Assembly: GCA_016711125.1 (NCBI GenBank)
Contig: JADJTQ010000013.1
Span: forward strand, 1-64,000
From: Saprospiraceae bacterium
Lineage (GTDB): Bacteria > Bacteroidota > Bacteroidia > Chitinophagales > Saprospiraceae
Direction: 5' to 3'
DNA: 64,000 nt
In this document: piece by piece, positions 19,569-29,331 of the stretch
Layout: each line of letters begins with the position of its first letter
Position numbering within the stretch: the stretch's first letter is position 1
Position numbers and translations under genes: made by a program
The notes under the pieces: model-generated
Databases searched by the model: none
What the model was told of the DNA's origin: nothing
Seen by the model: only the letters and a program-made list of their open reading frames with translations

Positions 19569-21767
19569 ATGCATTTTATTCCAACCCCGATTCTGTTTAA
19601 ATTTGGAATGCCGCTGGTAATTGCTGGTAAAATCATACTTGGTTTGTTTTTATGTTTGAATCAATTCTCCGGGTTTTGTCAGACAACTCTGGAGGGCACT
19701 GTCATGGACCGAAAAGGCAATACGCTGATAGGTGCCAGTGTCTATCTAAAAAATACCCTGGATGGAACATCGACCGATGAAAACGGAAAATTTGAATTTA
19801 GTACAACAGAAACCGGGTCTCAGACATTGGTAGTTTCAAGCATAAGTTATGAAACTCAGGAAGCTGTGATACAAATGGGTAATTCAACTCTGTCATTTAA
19901 AATTCACTTGAAAGATAGTCCTACCGTGCTGGGTGCGGTGGTGGTATCAGCGGGCACCATGGAGGTCAATAATGAACAGGAAGTTGCAGTACTTAGTACG
20001 TTGGATATTTTGACGACCGCGGGAGCCGGAGCCGATATCGCAGGTGCTATGCGTACGCTTCCCGGGGCACAGCAGGCAGGCGCAGAGACGGGACTGTTTG
20101 TCAGGGGTGGCGATGCATCAGAAGCCAAATTTGTCATCGATGGACTCACGGTGCAAAATCCCTTCGAAAGTGATGCTCCCGGCGTATCTCAAAGAAGTCG
20201 GTTTACTCCGTTTCAATTTAAAGGTGTAGCATTTAGCAGTGGCGGATATAGCGCCCGGTATGGGCAGGCATTGTCTTCCATATTGGAACTAAACACGCTC
20301 GATTTTCCCGATGTCAGCACGATCAATTTGGGTTTTAGTTTTGCCAATGCAAGCTTTTCCGGGTCCAAATTATGGGATCGAACAGCATTGGAAGGAGGAG
20401 TCAATTACACAAATATTTCGCCTTTTCTAAAATTGGCCAATACTAACTATGATTTTTATGAAGCTCCTAAGGGAGTTGATGGTAATATTAGATTTGTAGC
20501 AAAAAGTGGGGAGAAGGGTTTATTTAAGGTCATGGCACTATCCAGTAAAATTAAAGGTGGAATTCGTTTGCCCGACCCTTTTACGCCGGGAGCAGTCATT
20601 CCATTCAGTACAGACAATGAAAATCATTACTCCAATATTTCTTACCGTTTTTTATCGGAAAAATGGTCTTTCTTTTCTACCGCCTCGGGCAGTTATAATA
20701 TTGAAAAATTCGGATTCGGAGACATACCCTCGCAGAATGATGACTGGAGAATAAATTGGAGAGGAGAAGCGGGTTTTTATCCCTCTGAAAAATTCAGATG
20801 GCTGGTCGGAAGTGAAATACAGCGGTATTCGTTGCAAAACTCATATGATGTCTATAAACGGGCTTTCGATGAGACACTAACGGCTTTATTTGTGGAGGGA
20901 GAGTGGAGACCTCTTAATGCCTTTGCCATAAAGCCGGGTTTGCGGTATGAAGGAAGTCAGCTGTTGAACAAGAGCGCACTGGCACCCCGTCTATCACTGG
21001 CTGTACGAACCGGCGAAAAGAGTCAGGTATCACTCGCTGGAGGAGTTTTCCATCAGGATCCGGACGACCGGTATCTTTTATCTGGATACACCCCGGATTT
21101 CACTCGTTCTTATCACTATTTAGCGAACTACCAATGGAGTCAGCCCAATCAGATTTTTCGCATAGAAGGATATTATAAGGTATATGATCAACTGATACGA
21201 GAATTGAATGTTGATTACGATCCAAATCCCTACCGTTTTGTCATGGGCCAGGTAGATAATTCGGGCACTGGTTACGCCTCGGGTGTTGATTTCTTTTGGC
21301 GTGATCGCCGATCAGTGAAAAATCTAGATTATTGGATCTCTTATAGCTATATCGATTCCGAGCGATCTTACGCTAACTATCCCATTCAAGCTACTCCAGA
21401 TTTTATTGCAGACCACACATTAAATCTTACCACAAAATATTATATTGAGAAGTGGAAGTTAAATATTAATCTGAGTTATGCTTTTGCGACTGGTAGACCT
21501 TATTATAATCCCACTGAAGAATTTCTGAGTAGCAGTACTCCTAATTACCAGAATCTGGCTTTCACGGCTGCTTACCTGACAAATATTGGAAAATGGTTTA
21601 CCGTATTTTATGCAAGATTGGATAATATTGCCAATCGAAAAAATATATTCGGATATAGGTATTCACCTGATGGCAATTTTCGGTATCCCATCGAACCAGC
21701 GATTTATCGCAGCATATTTCTGGGAGTCTTTATGTCATTAACACAATTTTCTCAGGATGAACTTTAA
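19569..21767 (+). CDS. TonB-dependent outer-membrane receptor with carboxypeptidase-like N-terminal domain
   Basis: A 732-residue outer-membrane receptor. After a leader ending SGFCQ comes a carboxypeptidase-D-like domain (LEGTVMDRKGNTLIGASVYL, then DENGKFEFS). The plug domain follows (LPGAQQAGAETGLFVRGGDA, then FVIDGLTVQNPFE), and then a beta-barrel ending in aromatic strands. It lacks the size and SusC signature of polysaccharide importers (usually about 1000 residues), so a siderophore- or small-ligand-type receptor is equally likely. It is followed 30 bases later by a small secreted protein that probably works with it. The ligand is unknown. The start could be the Met at 19569 or the one 13 codons later. 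Confidence 0.85.
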   Translation: MHFIPTPILFKFGMPLVIAGKIILGLFLCLNQFSGFCQTTLEGTVMDRKGNTLIGASVYLKNTLDGTSTDENGKFEFSTTETGSQTLVVSSISYETQEAVIQMGNSTLSFKIHLKDSPTVLGAVVVSAGTMEVNNEQEVAVLSTLDILTTAGAGADIAGAMRTLPGAQQAGAETGLFVRGGDASEAKFVIDGLTVQNPFESDAPGVSQRSRFTPFQFKGVAFSSGGYSARYGQALSSILELNTLDFPDVSTINLGFSFANASFSGSKLWDRTALEGGVNYTNISPFLKLANTNYDFYEAPKGVDGNIRFVAKSGEKGLFKVMALSSKIKGGIRLPDPFTPGAVIPFSTDNENHYSNISYRFLSEKWSFFSTASGSYNIEKFGFGDIPSQNDDWRINWRGEAGFYPSEKFRWLVGSEIQRYSLQNSYDVYKRAFDETLTALFVEGEWRPLNAFAIKPGLRYEGSQLLNKSALAPRLSLAVRTGEKSQVSLAGGVFHQDPDDRYLLSGYTPDFTRSYHYLANYQWSQPNQIFRIEGYYKVYDQLIRELNVDYDPNPYRFVMGQVDNSGTGYASGVDFFWRDRRSVKNLDYWISYSYIDSERSYANYPIQATPDFIADHTLNLTTKYYIEKWKLNINLSYAFATGRPYYNPTEEFLSSSTPNYQNLAFTAAYLTNIGKWFTVFYARLDNIANRKNIFGYRYSPDGNFRYPIEPAIYRSIFLGVFMSLTQFSQDEL

Positions 21768-21797
21768 AATATTTTTTTTGGAATTAATGATTGCATT

Positions 21798-22451
21798 ATG
21801 AAAAGATCTAGTTTATTGCTTTTATTGTTTTTAATACCAATTTCTTTGGTCATTGGTCAGACCATGGAAGAAGCATTGTCCAAAACATTTACACAATTGG
21901 AGATGGATACGACCTATCAAAACAAATTGGCCTCCACAAACCGACTCGAGTTAATTGCCAATAAGTGGTCTGATCACTGGGCTACCCACTACTACGCCGC
22001 ATATGCGCAGATGCAAATCACTTTTTATGAGGCCGATATAAAAAACAAAGATGCCTGGCTTGACAAAGCTGAAGCACACCTCGATAGGGCGAAGAACCTC
22101 CCGGGCGCACCAATGGATGAATGGGAGATATTGGCAGCTAATATGGCTAGCTCTCGTCTATCGGTAGACCCTCAGAATCGTTGGATGAAATACGGCCCTA
22201 TTTTCCAGAGTCATTTGAAAAATGCTGCTACAATAGAAGAAAATAATCCGCGTATTTATTATTTACGTGGCACCGACCTTTTTTATACGCCAGCAGAATT
22301 TGGCGGCGGGCCGAAAAAGGCGAAGCCTAACTTTGAAAAAGCTGCTGCATTGTTTGAGAGCGAAGCGGAAGATAATATCCTAGATCCATCACAGGGTAAG
22401 GGCGCTAATGCATATTTTTTATCGCTGTGCAATGAAGCTATCAAAGATTGA
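21798..22451 (+). CDS. Secreted TPR-like helical protein, partner of the TonB receptor
   Basis: A 217-residue protein with a signal peptide (MKRSSLLLLLFLIPISLVIG). The mature part is helical with repeat-like segments (YAAYAQMQITFYEADIKNKD, KAEAHLDRAKNLPGAPMDEW, RIYYLRGTDLFYTPAEFGGG, then KAKPNFEKAAALFESEAED). The GGGPKKAKPNFEKA part is characteristic of a small family found beside TonB-dependent receptors in Bacteroidota. There is no catalytic motif. Only 30 bases separate it from the receptor, so one operon is likely. The role as periplasmic partner is inferred from position. Confidence 0.65.
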   Translation: MKRSSLLLLLFLIPISLVIGQTMEEALSKTFTQLEMDTTYQNKLASTNRLELIANKWSDHWATHYYAAYAQMQITFYEADIKNKDAWLDKAEAHLDRAKNLPGAPMDEWEILAANMASSRLSVDPQNRWMKYGPIFQSHLKNAATIEENNPRIYYLRGTDLFYTPAEFGGGPKKAKPNFEKAAALFESEAEDNILDPSQGKGANAYFLSLCNEAIKD

Positions 22452-22564
22452 AAATCTTAAATTGAATTGTCGCTACTCATTGTGGCAAATTCATTGATGG
22501 TGACATTAGCAATTCAAACGAGGTCATCTTAAATCGCAAGAATGATTTGTGTTGCTGGTCGTAG

Positions 22565-22990
22565 CTAACTTCGATCACAGAAATTGGTGATAAGTCCCTT
22601 TTCGAGAAGATCCTTTAGGCCTTTTAGGAGATCAGCCCAGCAGTATGCGGAATGTCTAAAATGCCGGTTGTTTTCCGGCCAATCGGAATGACCCAATAGA
22701 ATCCAAACCTGGTCCTTCTCTTCAGTGATCGAAAATTGCAGGGTGGTGGGATCCCAATCAGCGTCGGAGCGGGTCATTTTGAATGAGATAATCTGGTTCG
22801 GAATCAATTTGATTACTTCGGCATACCAATCATATTCTTCACCAAAGTAAAAGTTATAGCTGGCTCCCATTTTGGGCACTCCGGCGCACTTTAATGGCCA
22901 CCATTTTTCCAGTTCACCGGGATCTGAAACGGCCTTGAATAGTTGATCGACAGTTGTGCGGATCGGTAATTCTATTTGTATCTGATTCAT
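22565..22990 (-). CDS. SRPBCC (AHSA1/START-like) domain protein
   Basis: A 141-residue single-domain protein. The beginning ELPIRTTVDQLFKAVSDPGE, then LEKWWPLKCAG, and the ending WADLLKGLKDLLEKG follow the helix-grip layout of AHSA1 (activator of Hsp90 homologue)/polyketide cyclase-like proteins, with the typical 'W' pair after 'dp..l..W'. Such proteins bind hydrophobic ligands; function varies and cannot be assigned. It is divergent from the following membrane protein and convergent with the TPR-like gene. The start is a clear ATG. No lesion is seen. Confidence 0.75.
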   Translation of the reverse strand: MNQIQIELPIRTTVDQLFKAVSDPGELEKWWPLKCAGVPKMGASYNFYFGEEYDWYAEVIKLIPNQIISFKMTRSDADWDPTTLQFSITEEKDQVWILLGHSDWPENNRHFRHSAYCWADLLKGLKDLLEKGLITNFCDRS

Positions 22991-23168
22991 TTCATTTTGC
23001 TTTCGAACCTTAATTTATGCTTTCTTTTCCTTTGAGCCAAAACAGGTAGAGGAGGTTCTATCCTTCCGACACGATCGGAATTCATCCAGAATTGAAGCTG
23101 CCAACAAGTAAATACCTTTAATTTTGGAACCCTTTTTGCAGTAATTCCTGCTGGTAAAGGACTATACA

Positions 23169-23885
23169 ATGATTAATAGACAGTTGTTGATCAGTTTAGC
23201 ATTGGGATTTCTGATCCTGTCTTATGCTATGGTTTTTCTGTCTGGGGGTCAGGTAATTATTTTGACGCAGGAAGATTCAATCATCGAATGGCTAGGGGCC
23301 CTGCTCTTTCTGGGTGCTTCGCTTATTTTGCTGTGCATTTTTTTTGGATCCAAAGATCCATCTAAGAATCTTGTATCAAAATGGCCCTGGTGGGTTCTAC
23401 TTTTGGGCTTGTTCTTTTTCGTTTCTTTTGGCGAAGAAATAAGTTGGATGCAACGGATTTTTGGAATTGGAACTCCGGTTGCCCTTCAAGAATACAACTT
23501 ACAGGATGAAATGAATATTCATAATCTAAAATGGTTGCACGGCGAGTATAACGATGGAAGTCCTAAGGTTGGAGTGGCTGCTTTCTTTACGGCAAAGTAT
23601 CTGTTCATCTACTTCTGTCTCTTCTTTTTTGTAATAATACCGCTCCTGAATAAGCTCTTGGCTCCTTTTGGTGAATGGTGTCAAAGGTTTAGAATGCCAA
23701 TTCTACCTCTATGGATCGGTGGGGTATTTTTGTTGAATTTATTTCTTGCCAAGTTTTTTCAATCCGTTTGGTTTAGTGACGATCCGCATTTCAAACATGC
23801 ACTGGTTGAAATCATGGAAGCCAATTTTGGCGCCATTTCCTTTGTCGAAGCATTGTCACTCCTTAATTCAGATCAGATTCAGTGA
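23169..23885 (+). CDS. Uncharacterised multi-pass membrane protein (GEEISW motif)
   Basis: A 238-residue integral membrane protein with about five predicted helices (residues about 7-27, 40-60, 75-92, 135-160, 182-202). A conserved loop after the third helix reads SFGEEISWMQRIFGIGTPVA, then NLQDEMNIHNL. I recognise this 'GEEISW.QR..G..TP....N.Q.E.N.HN' pattern from a widespread family of unknown function; the acidic and His residues suggest a membrane-embedded active or metal site. It stands alone between a divergent START-fold gene and a lipoprotein gene. No lesion is seen. Confidence 0.7.
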   Translation: MINRQLLISLALGFLILSYAMVFLSGGQVIILTQEDSIIEWLGALLFLGASLILLCIFFGSKDPSKNLVSKWPWWVLLLGLFFFVSFGEEISWMQRIFGIGTPVALQEYNLQDEMNIHNLKWLHGEYNDGSPKVGVAAFFTAKYLFIYFCLFFFVIIPLLNKLLAPFGEWCQRFRMPILPLWIGGVFLLNLFLAKFFQSVWFSDDPHFKHALVEIMEANFGAISFVEALSLLNSDQIQ

Positions 23886-24020
23886 GAAATATGAATCTAG
23901 ACTGTTTTCATAAGTGAGCAAGACTCTCACCACAACACTTGTTTGAACCCCATCCTGGGGAAAGGAACAAGCTTGGACTGTTCTGGATCATAGAGAAATG
24001 ATTGGACTAATTACATTTTA

Positions 24021-24028
24021 TATCTTTG
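24021..24028 (+). promoter_or_regulatory. Bacteroidota-type -7 promoter element
   Basis: TATCTTTG fits the TAnnTTTG -7 consensus of the primary sigma factor of this phylum. It lies 26 bases before the ATG at 24055 and supports that start over the upstream ATG at 23998. The -33 TTG match at 24002-24004 is too close for the usual 19-21 spacer, so only the -7 half is strong. Confidence 0.5.
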
Positions 24029-24054
24029 CACTTCATCTTAAAAACAGTGATTCT

Positions 24055-24480
24055 ATGATCCGAATTTTCTCATTATCAGCTATTTGCCTAGGGTTGACCC
24101 TTTCGTGCGCTTCTCAGCAATCTGAAAAGGTGCAGGAAGCACCTAAAGAGCAGATAACCATTGTGCCGGGTACTTATTCCGCGGTAGTGAGCCAGGAAAA
24201 AATACCTGATGATGTCAAAGCTTTTCATGTAACCTCACGGATTAACTTTGGTTTTGAAGCGGACAACACCTTTATCTATAGAGTCGCTGCAATGGGAAGA
24301 GAAATAGATGATGTAGGGCGTTGGGAGATCAGAGGTGATAGCCTCTTTATCTTCGGGCTGCAAAAAGGCCCAAACTCAGCATTTCGGTTGGTCAAAGTCA
24401 GTGAGGAAAGCTATGAGATCCACGGACCTAACCATTTTATCCTTACTCGTCAGGAAGAGGTGACTCCGATTAAGGAGTAG
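24055..24480 (+). CDS. Small lipoprotein with lipocalin-like beta domain
   Basis: The start chosen is the ATG 24055, giving MIRIFSLSAICLGLTLSCAS with a clear lipobox (LTLSC). An upstream in-frame ATG (23998) would bury the leader and lies before the promoter element. The mature domain of about 115 residues is beta-rich: NFGFEADNTFIYRVAAMGRE, then WEIRGDSLFIFGLQKG and HFILTRQ. This resembles the short lipocalin-like/'META'-type stress lipoproteins of Bacteroidota. There is no catalytic motif. It precedes the S9 peptidase by 30 bases, so the two may be co-transcribed. Confidence 0.65.
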   Translation: MIRIFSLSAICLGLTLSCASQQSEKVQEAPKEQITIVPGTYSAVVSQEKIPDDVKAFHVTSRINFGFEADNTFIYRVAAMGREIDDVGRWEIRGDSLFIFGLQKGPNSAFRLVKVSEESYEIHGPNHFILTRQEEVTPIKE

Positions 24481-24510
24481 GTATCTATATCTTTAGTTAA
24501 GAATAGTACT

Positions 24511-26538
24511 ATGAAGAATATTTTAGCAACCCTCTGTTTTCTGGTATCGATCACATTGCATGGTCAGGAGCCAAAATTGGCAGACAGGTTGGAGGCGCTC
24601 GATATATTCGATATCGAATATGTATCAGATCCTCAAATTTCCGCCGATGGCGAGCATATCGTCTATGTCCGAAACTTCAAAGACATAATGACCGATGCCA
24701 ATTTGGCTAATCTATGGATTATTAAGTCCGATGGTACGGGCAACCGGCCCATAACCAGCGGCAATCAGCATGACGATAGCCCGGTTTGGTCACCTGATGG
24801 TAAAAAGATAGTCTATCGCTCTTCCAGAAATGGTAAAAGTCAGCTATATCTATATTGGTTGATTGAAAACTCAGAGCAACAACTTACTAATACTCCCCGG
24901 GGACCTGGCAAGCCATTCTGGTCACCAGATGGGCTGTGGCTGGCGTTTACTATGAGTGTGCCTTATGAGGAAAAACCCTTAGTCAGTTTACCGGCAAAGC
25001 CCAAGGGAGCCAAGTGGAACGATCCACCCAAGGAAATCAGCAAATTGCAATATCGTAATGACGGTGCCGGATATGCTGACAATGAATATAGCCAGATTTT
25101 CTTGTTGACCATTGATGGTGGTACTCCAATTCAATTAACCAATGCGCCTTATGATCATTCTGGTGCTCTTAGTTGATCGGCTGACAGCAAAAGTATCTAT
25201 TACGGAGCCAATCATCATGATGACCGGGAATTAGAGCCTAACAATAGCGAGATCCACCGATTAGATATTGCTAGTCGCACAAGCACGACATTGACCAATA
25301 GAAAAGGTCCTGACAGCTATCCGGTGCTTTCGTCTGATGGTAAGAAAATAGCTTATTTGGGACACGATGAACATTATCAAGGTTATCAGCTGACTCGGCT
25401 CTACATTATGAATTCGGATGGTAGTATGCCTCAGTGTATTTCGTGCAATTTTGACCGGGATGTTGATGATTTGATCTGGGCTGCAGATGGCAAAAGTCTT
25501 TATATCCAATATGATGACCATGGAAATACGAAAATAGCTAAGATGACTCTGGGTGGTCAGGTCAATGATCTGGCTAGCGATCTTGGTGGAGTGAGTCTGG
25601 GTAGACCCTATGGCGGGGGTAGTTTTTCAGTAGCAAAAAATGGAAGGCTGGCATATACTTACAGCACTCCGGAGCATCCGGCCGATCTAGCCGTTGCCAC
25701 TGGAATCGGCACTACGAAACGGCTCACCGACTTGAATAGGGACTTATTTCAGTTTAAAAAACTGGGCAAAGTTGACGAAATCTGGTATTCGTCATCTTAT
25801 GATCAACGGAAAGTTCAGGGCTGGATTTGCTACCCTCCTGATTTTGATGCAAATAAAAAATATCCTTTGATCCTCGAAATACATGGAGGCCCTTTTGCCA
25901 ACTATGGAGATCGATTCACAGCAGAAATTCAGCTTTTTGCGGCTGCGGGATATGTGGTGCTTTACACCAATCCCAGGGGTAGCACTAGTTATGGAGCAGA
26001 ATTTGGCAATTTAATTCATCACAATTATCCCAGCGAAGACTACGATGACCTGATGGCGGGAGTCGACGCGGTGATTGCAAAAGGATTTGTAGATCCAAAC
26101 CGTTTGTATGTGACCGGCGGCAGTGGTGGAGGGGTACTGACGAGTTGGATTGTGGGTAAAACCGATCGATTTAAGGCTGCAGTCGTAGCCAAGCCCGTAA
26201 TTAACTGGTATAGCTTTGTTTTATATGCCGATGGTCCTGCTTTTTTCTACAAATATTGGTTTCCGGGCAAACCCTGGGACCACATGGAGCATTATATGAA
26301 ACGCTCACCCATATCACTGGTGGGCAATGTCAAAACTCCAACGATGTTACTCACCGGGGAATCGGATTACCGGACTCCTATTGCTGAAAGTGAACAATAC
26401 TATGCTGCGTTGAAAATAAATGGTGTCGAGACGATGATGGTGCGAATCCCTAATGCAGGACATGGCATTGCCGACCAACCCAGTAATTTAATTGCCAAGG
26501 TGACCTATATCTTAGGTTGGTTTGATAAATATAAATAA
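24511..26538 (+). CDS. Prolyl oligopeptidase-family (S9) secreted peptidase, in-frame TGA
   Basis: A signal peptide (NILATLCFLVSITLHG) is followed by a WD40-like (PD40) propeller (RNGKSQLYLYWLIENSEQQL) and a C-terminal alpha/beta hydrolase. The hydrolase has the nucleophile motif VTGGSGGGVLTSW, Asp in TGESDYRTPIAESEQ and His in NAGHGIADQ: a complete Ser-Asp-His triad. At 25174-25176 a TGA interrupts the propeller where the repeat pattern demands Trp ('W S.DGK'): the frame reads SGALS-stop-SADSKSIYYG and continues unbroken to 26538. A single G-to-A change explains it. With readthrough the protein is about 675 residues, normal for acylaminoacyl-peptidase-like members. It degrades peptides outside the cytoplasm. 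Confidence 0.85.
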
Positions 26539-26605
26539 GGAATATGGTTTTGTGGTCGTGTGGTTTATCAAAATACCATAACACCATAACACCCTAAAAA
26601 CCATA

Positions 26606-27583
26606 ATGCAAATGAACATTCGTCCTCGTAGAAATAGAAAATCCGAATCCATCAGAAATATGGTGCAGGAAACCCGGCTTGATGTGAGTCAGCTCGTTTA
26701 CCCATTATTTTTGGTGGATGGTGAAAAGATAAGAAATGAAGTAAGTTCCTTGCCGGGCAATTTTCGGCTTTCAGGGGATGAGGCTTTAAAGACCATCAGC
26801 GAATGTGTCGAAAATCACTTGACCAGTTTTATTTTATTTCCTTCTATTGTAGAAGAGCATAAAGACAAAGAGGCTACCTACAGTTGGAAAAAGGAAAACT
26901 TTTATTTGAAGATGGCCGAAAGAATAAAAAGGGAATTTCCTGAGACTACCTTGATTAGCGATGTTGCGATGGATCCCTATAGTTCAGATGGCCATGACGG
27001 ACTGGTCATTGATGGCAGAATTGATAATGATAAAACCTTGCCGATATTAGCCAGGATGGCGGTCGCTCAGGCTCAGGCCGGATTTGATATTTTGGGACCC
27101 TCAGACATGATGGATGGCCGGGTAGGCGCGATTCGAAGGGCCTTGGACGATGCCGGTTATGCGGACACGAGTATTATGAGTTATACGGCTAAATATGCCA
27201 GCGCTTATTATGGTCCTTTTCGTGATGCGCTGGATTCCGCGCCTAAAGCCGGCGATAAAAAGACCTATCAAATGAATCCGGCCAATAAGAGAGAGGCGCT
27301 GATTGAGGCCGCCCTTGACACAGCCGAAGGCGCTGATTTTTTAATGGTGAAGCCGGCCCTAAATTATCTCGACGTCATACACTTATTAAAGGAAAATACC
27401 CAGCTTCCCGTCGCAGCCTATCATGTAAGTGGCGAGTGCGCCATGCTCATCGCCGCATGTCAAAATGGGTGGTTAAATTATGAACAAGCAATGCCAGAAG
27501 CATTGCTGAGTATCAAACGAGCAGGAGCAGATATCATCATTACGTATTTCGCAAAGGATTTTGCGAAGATGGTGAAGGGTTGA
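26606..27583 (+). CDS. hemB: Delta-aminolevulinic acid dehydratase (porphobilinogen synthase)
   Basis: HemB condenses two 5-aminolevulinate molecules to porphobilinogen in heme synthesis. All hallmarks are present: RPRRNRKSESIRNMVQETRL at the start, VYPLFLVDG, the metal region SDVAMDPYSSDGHDGLV, the first active Lys in SYTAKYASAYYGPFRDA and the Schiff-base Lys in LMVKPALNYLD. The metal loop has Asp/Ala in place of the three cysteines of zinc-dependent enzymes, so a Mg-type (zinc-independent) enzyme is expected. Length 325 is normal. The ATG at 26606 could be replaced by the one two codons later. It is convergent with the T9SS trio and 14 bases from it. Confidence 0.95.
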   Translation: MQMNIRPRRNRKSESIRNMVQETRLDVSQLVYPLFLVDGEKIRNEVSSLPGNFRLSGDEALKTISECVENHLTSFILFPSIVEEHKDKEATYSWKKENFYLKMAERIKREFPETTLISDVAMDPYSSDGHDGLVIDGRIDNDKTLPILARMAVAQAQAGFDILGPSDMMDGRVGAIRRALDDAGYADTSIMSYTAKYASAYYGPFRDALDSAPKAGDKKTYQMNPANKREALIEAALDTAEGADFLMVKPALNYLDVIHLLKENTQLPVAAYHVSGECAMLIAACQNGWLNYEQAMPEALLSIKRAGADIIITYFAKDFAKMVKG

Positions 27584-27596
27584 TTCCAAGGGCTCA

Positions 27597-29327
27597 TCAG
27601 TAAATCTTGATAAATTTCTTTGTAATTGTATTCGAGGCATCGAATAATCTGATCCAATACGGGCCTGGCTTCAAATCAATAATATCAATCTCTGAAGGAA
27701 GCGCATTTGCCGATTTCAATAATTGACCGGTCGAATTGAAAAGTTGATATTTCAGGTTGTTAAGGTGATCTGGCAAGTCTAGATAAATGGAATTTCCTAC
27801 TGGGTTTGGGTAGATAAAAATTTCTCCAAAGTGATTTTCGCCTGTACTTGTGGTGAGATCAAAAACGGGATAAGAAGAAAAAGCAGAATCCGCAAGTAAG
27901 TGATTTGCGGCAGCTACATAAAATAGCAGACCACGATCCCGGTAGACCGTATAAGGAATTACAGTATCTCGGAGGGTGATCTCTTCTCCTGGCCTCAATT
28001 CGATTCCTTCAATATAACGATATTCGTTAAATTCAAAACAATGGGCAGCTATGCTCACATCTGCGAAGTATGCAAAATTATTCAATATGGTATCAGTACT
28101 ATTTTTTACTGTAATGTCATAGATTAGCAACTGACCACCTTCGTTCATATTTATATAGGCGTCGACAATGTCTCCATAAATACTCGTGTATGTCGAAACT
28201 ATGTCAATTGAATTTTTTAAGCTAATATTACTCATTTCCAGATAAGTGCGTTTTTGCTGCTGATTATTGACCGTAGTCTTTCGAATGAAAGGTACTAGTG
28301 CGCGATAGTACAAGAAAACCCCAACATTTTGGGGTCGATAACCATAGTATTTTCCAGCCTGGTAAATGTCATCACCTCTTAATTGAGTAATTAGTTCTGT
28401 TTCATAGTTTAAATCACTTTGGATTTCGTGGAAAAGCATAAAATTTTCGTCGTAGATCTTTGTCGTGACTTTATTATTTTCATATAATGTCAGACTAAAA
28501 TGATGCTCCGAAATTTTTCTCAGTTCGGAATTAATCGTCCAGGTTAGTTCAATGCTGTCTACGATTGATAGATCATTCGAAATGTATTTCTTTAATTTAT
28601 GGTCTTGATCTATGGTAAAAAGCGAATTACGCAAAGTGAACATACTCGTGATTTCTGACCCTACCATTTCTTTTTTTATACTTCCTTGCCAATCTACGGA
28701 GAGCAAATAGGATTGACCAGTGGAATAGTTATGTTCTTTTAATATGAATGTACTATCAATGATTAAACCCGAGCCCAGTCCCTGAGCTCGACTTTGGAAA
28801 GTTTGATGATTGACCAGATTGAAATTGTAATCATAAATAAGAAAACTATCAAGATGTGTTACTCCGATAAAGTGTTCGGATAAACTGGCTGATGTATTGG
28901 AAAAATCTTTCGGGTCGAAAAAGAGCTTTTGATTTAGAATGTTGAGGTCGAAATCCAGCTTCCAGGCCATGATTGACGACCCCCCATAATCATGACCCCG
29001 TTGGATGTATCCTAGCATGGTTATCGACCGGTTAGTAGTGTCTACCCGCATCGAATATATCCATCCCAATTCATTTGGACTAATATCCAGTGTTATGTCT
29101 TTCCGCAGATTCCCAGAAGTATCAAAAAGCCATAATTTGGGGTATTCGCAATTTCCAACACTACCTCCATAGAGTACCTTATCCTCAAAAAGTACAATAT
29201 CTCTTATTTTTCCAAACTGAAACTCCTGCTGCGACAAGGCGTATTCAAAATTTTGCGCATTGCCAGGAATGTGAAAATAGTGCAACAAAAAAACCAGAGA
29301 AGAGATAAGTGTGAGTCGCACTTTCAT
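27597..29327 (-). CDS. T9SS-sorted secreted protein, tandem paralogue 3 of 3
   Basis: The start chosen is the ATG at 29327, four bases after the stop of the upstream paralogue, giving the leader MKVRLTLISSLVFLLHYFHI ending at AQ. A mature start NFEYALSQQEFQFGKIRDIV is shared with both neighbours. The body is beta-rich and propeller-like, then a CARDB-like segment (LEMSNISLKNSIDIV...ITVKNSTDTILNNF). The C-terminus is a T9SS type A sorting domain: IYPNPVGNSIYLDLPDHLNN ... LKPGPYWIRLFDASNTITKK. It is expected on the cell surface or secreted. There is no catalytic motif and the function is unknown. Lengths of about 570-590 are shared in the trio. Confidence 0.75.
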   Translation of the reverse strand: MKVRLTLISSLVFLLHYFHIPGNAQNFEYALSQQEFQFGKIRDIVLFEDKVLYGGSVGNCEYPKLWLFDTSGNLRKDITLDISPNELGWIYSMRVDTTNRSITMLGYIQRGHDYGGSSIMAWKLDFDLNILNQKLFFDPKDFSNTSASLSEHFIGVTHLDSFLIYDYNFNLVNHQTFQSRAQGLGSGLIIDSTFILKEHNYSTGQSYLLSVDWQGSIKKEMVGSEITSMFTLRNSLFTIDQDHKLKKYISNDLSIVDSIELTWTINSELRKISEHHFSLTLYENNKVTTKIYDENFMLFHEIQSDLNYETELITQLRGDDIYQAGKYYGYRPQNVGVFLYYRALVPFIRKTTVNNQQQKRTYLEMSNISLKNSIDIVSTYTSIYGDIVDAYINMNEGGQLLIYDITVKNSTDTILNNFAYFADVSIAAHCFEFNEYRYIEGIELRPGEEITLRDTVIPYTVYRDRGLLFYVAAANHLLADSAFSSYPVFDLTTSTGENHFGEIFIYPNPVGNSIYLDLPDHLNNLKYQLFNSTGQLLKSANALPSEIDIIDLKPGPYWIRLFDASNTITKKFIKIY

Positions 29328-29331
29328 GGCT

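Noticed and set aside
19569..22451. SusC/SusD pair
   Set aside because: The receptor is only 732 residues and the partner is a short TPR-like protein without SusD features or a lipobox.
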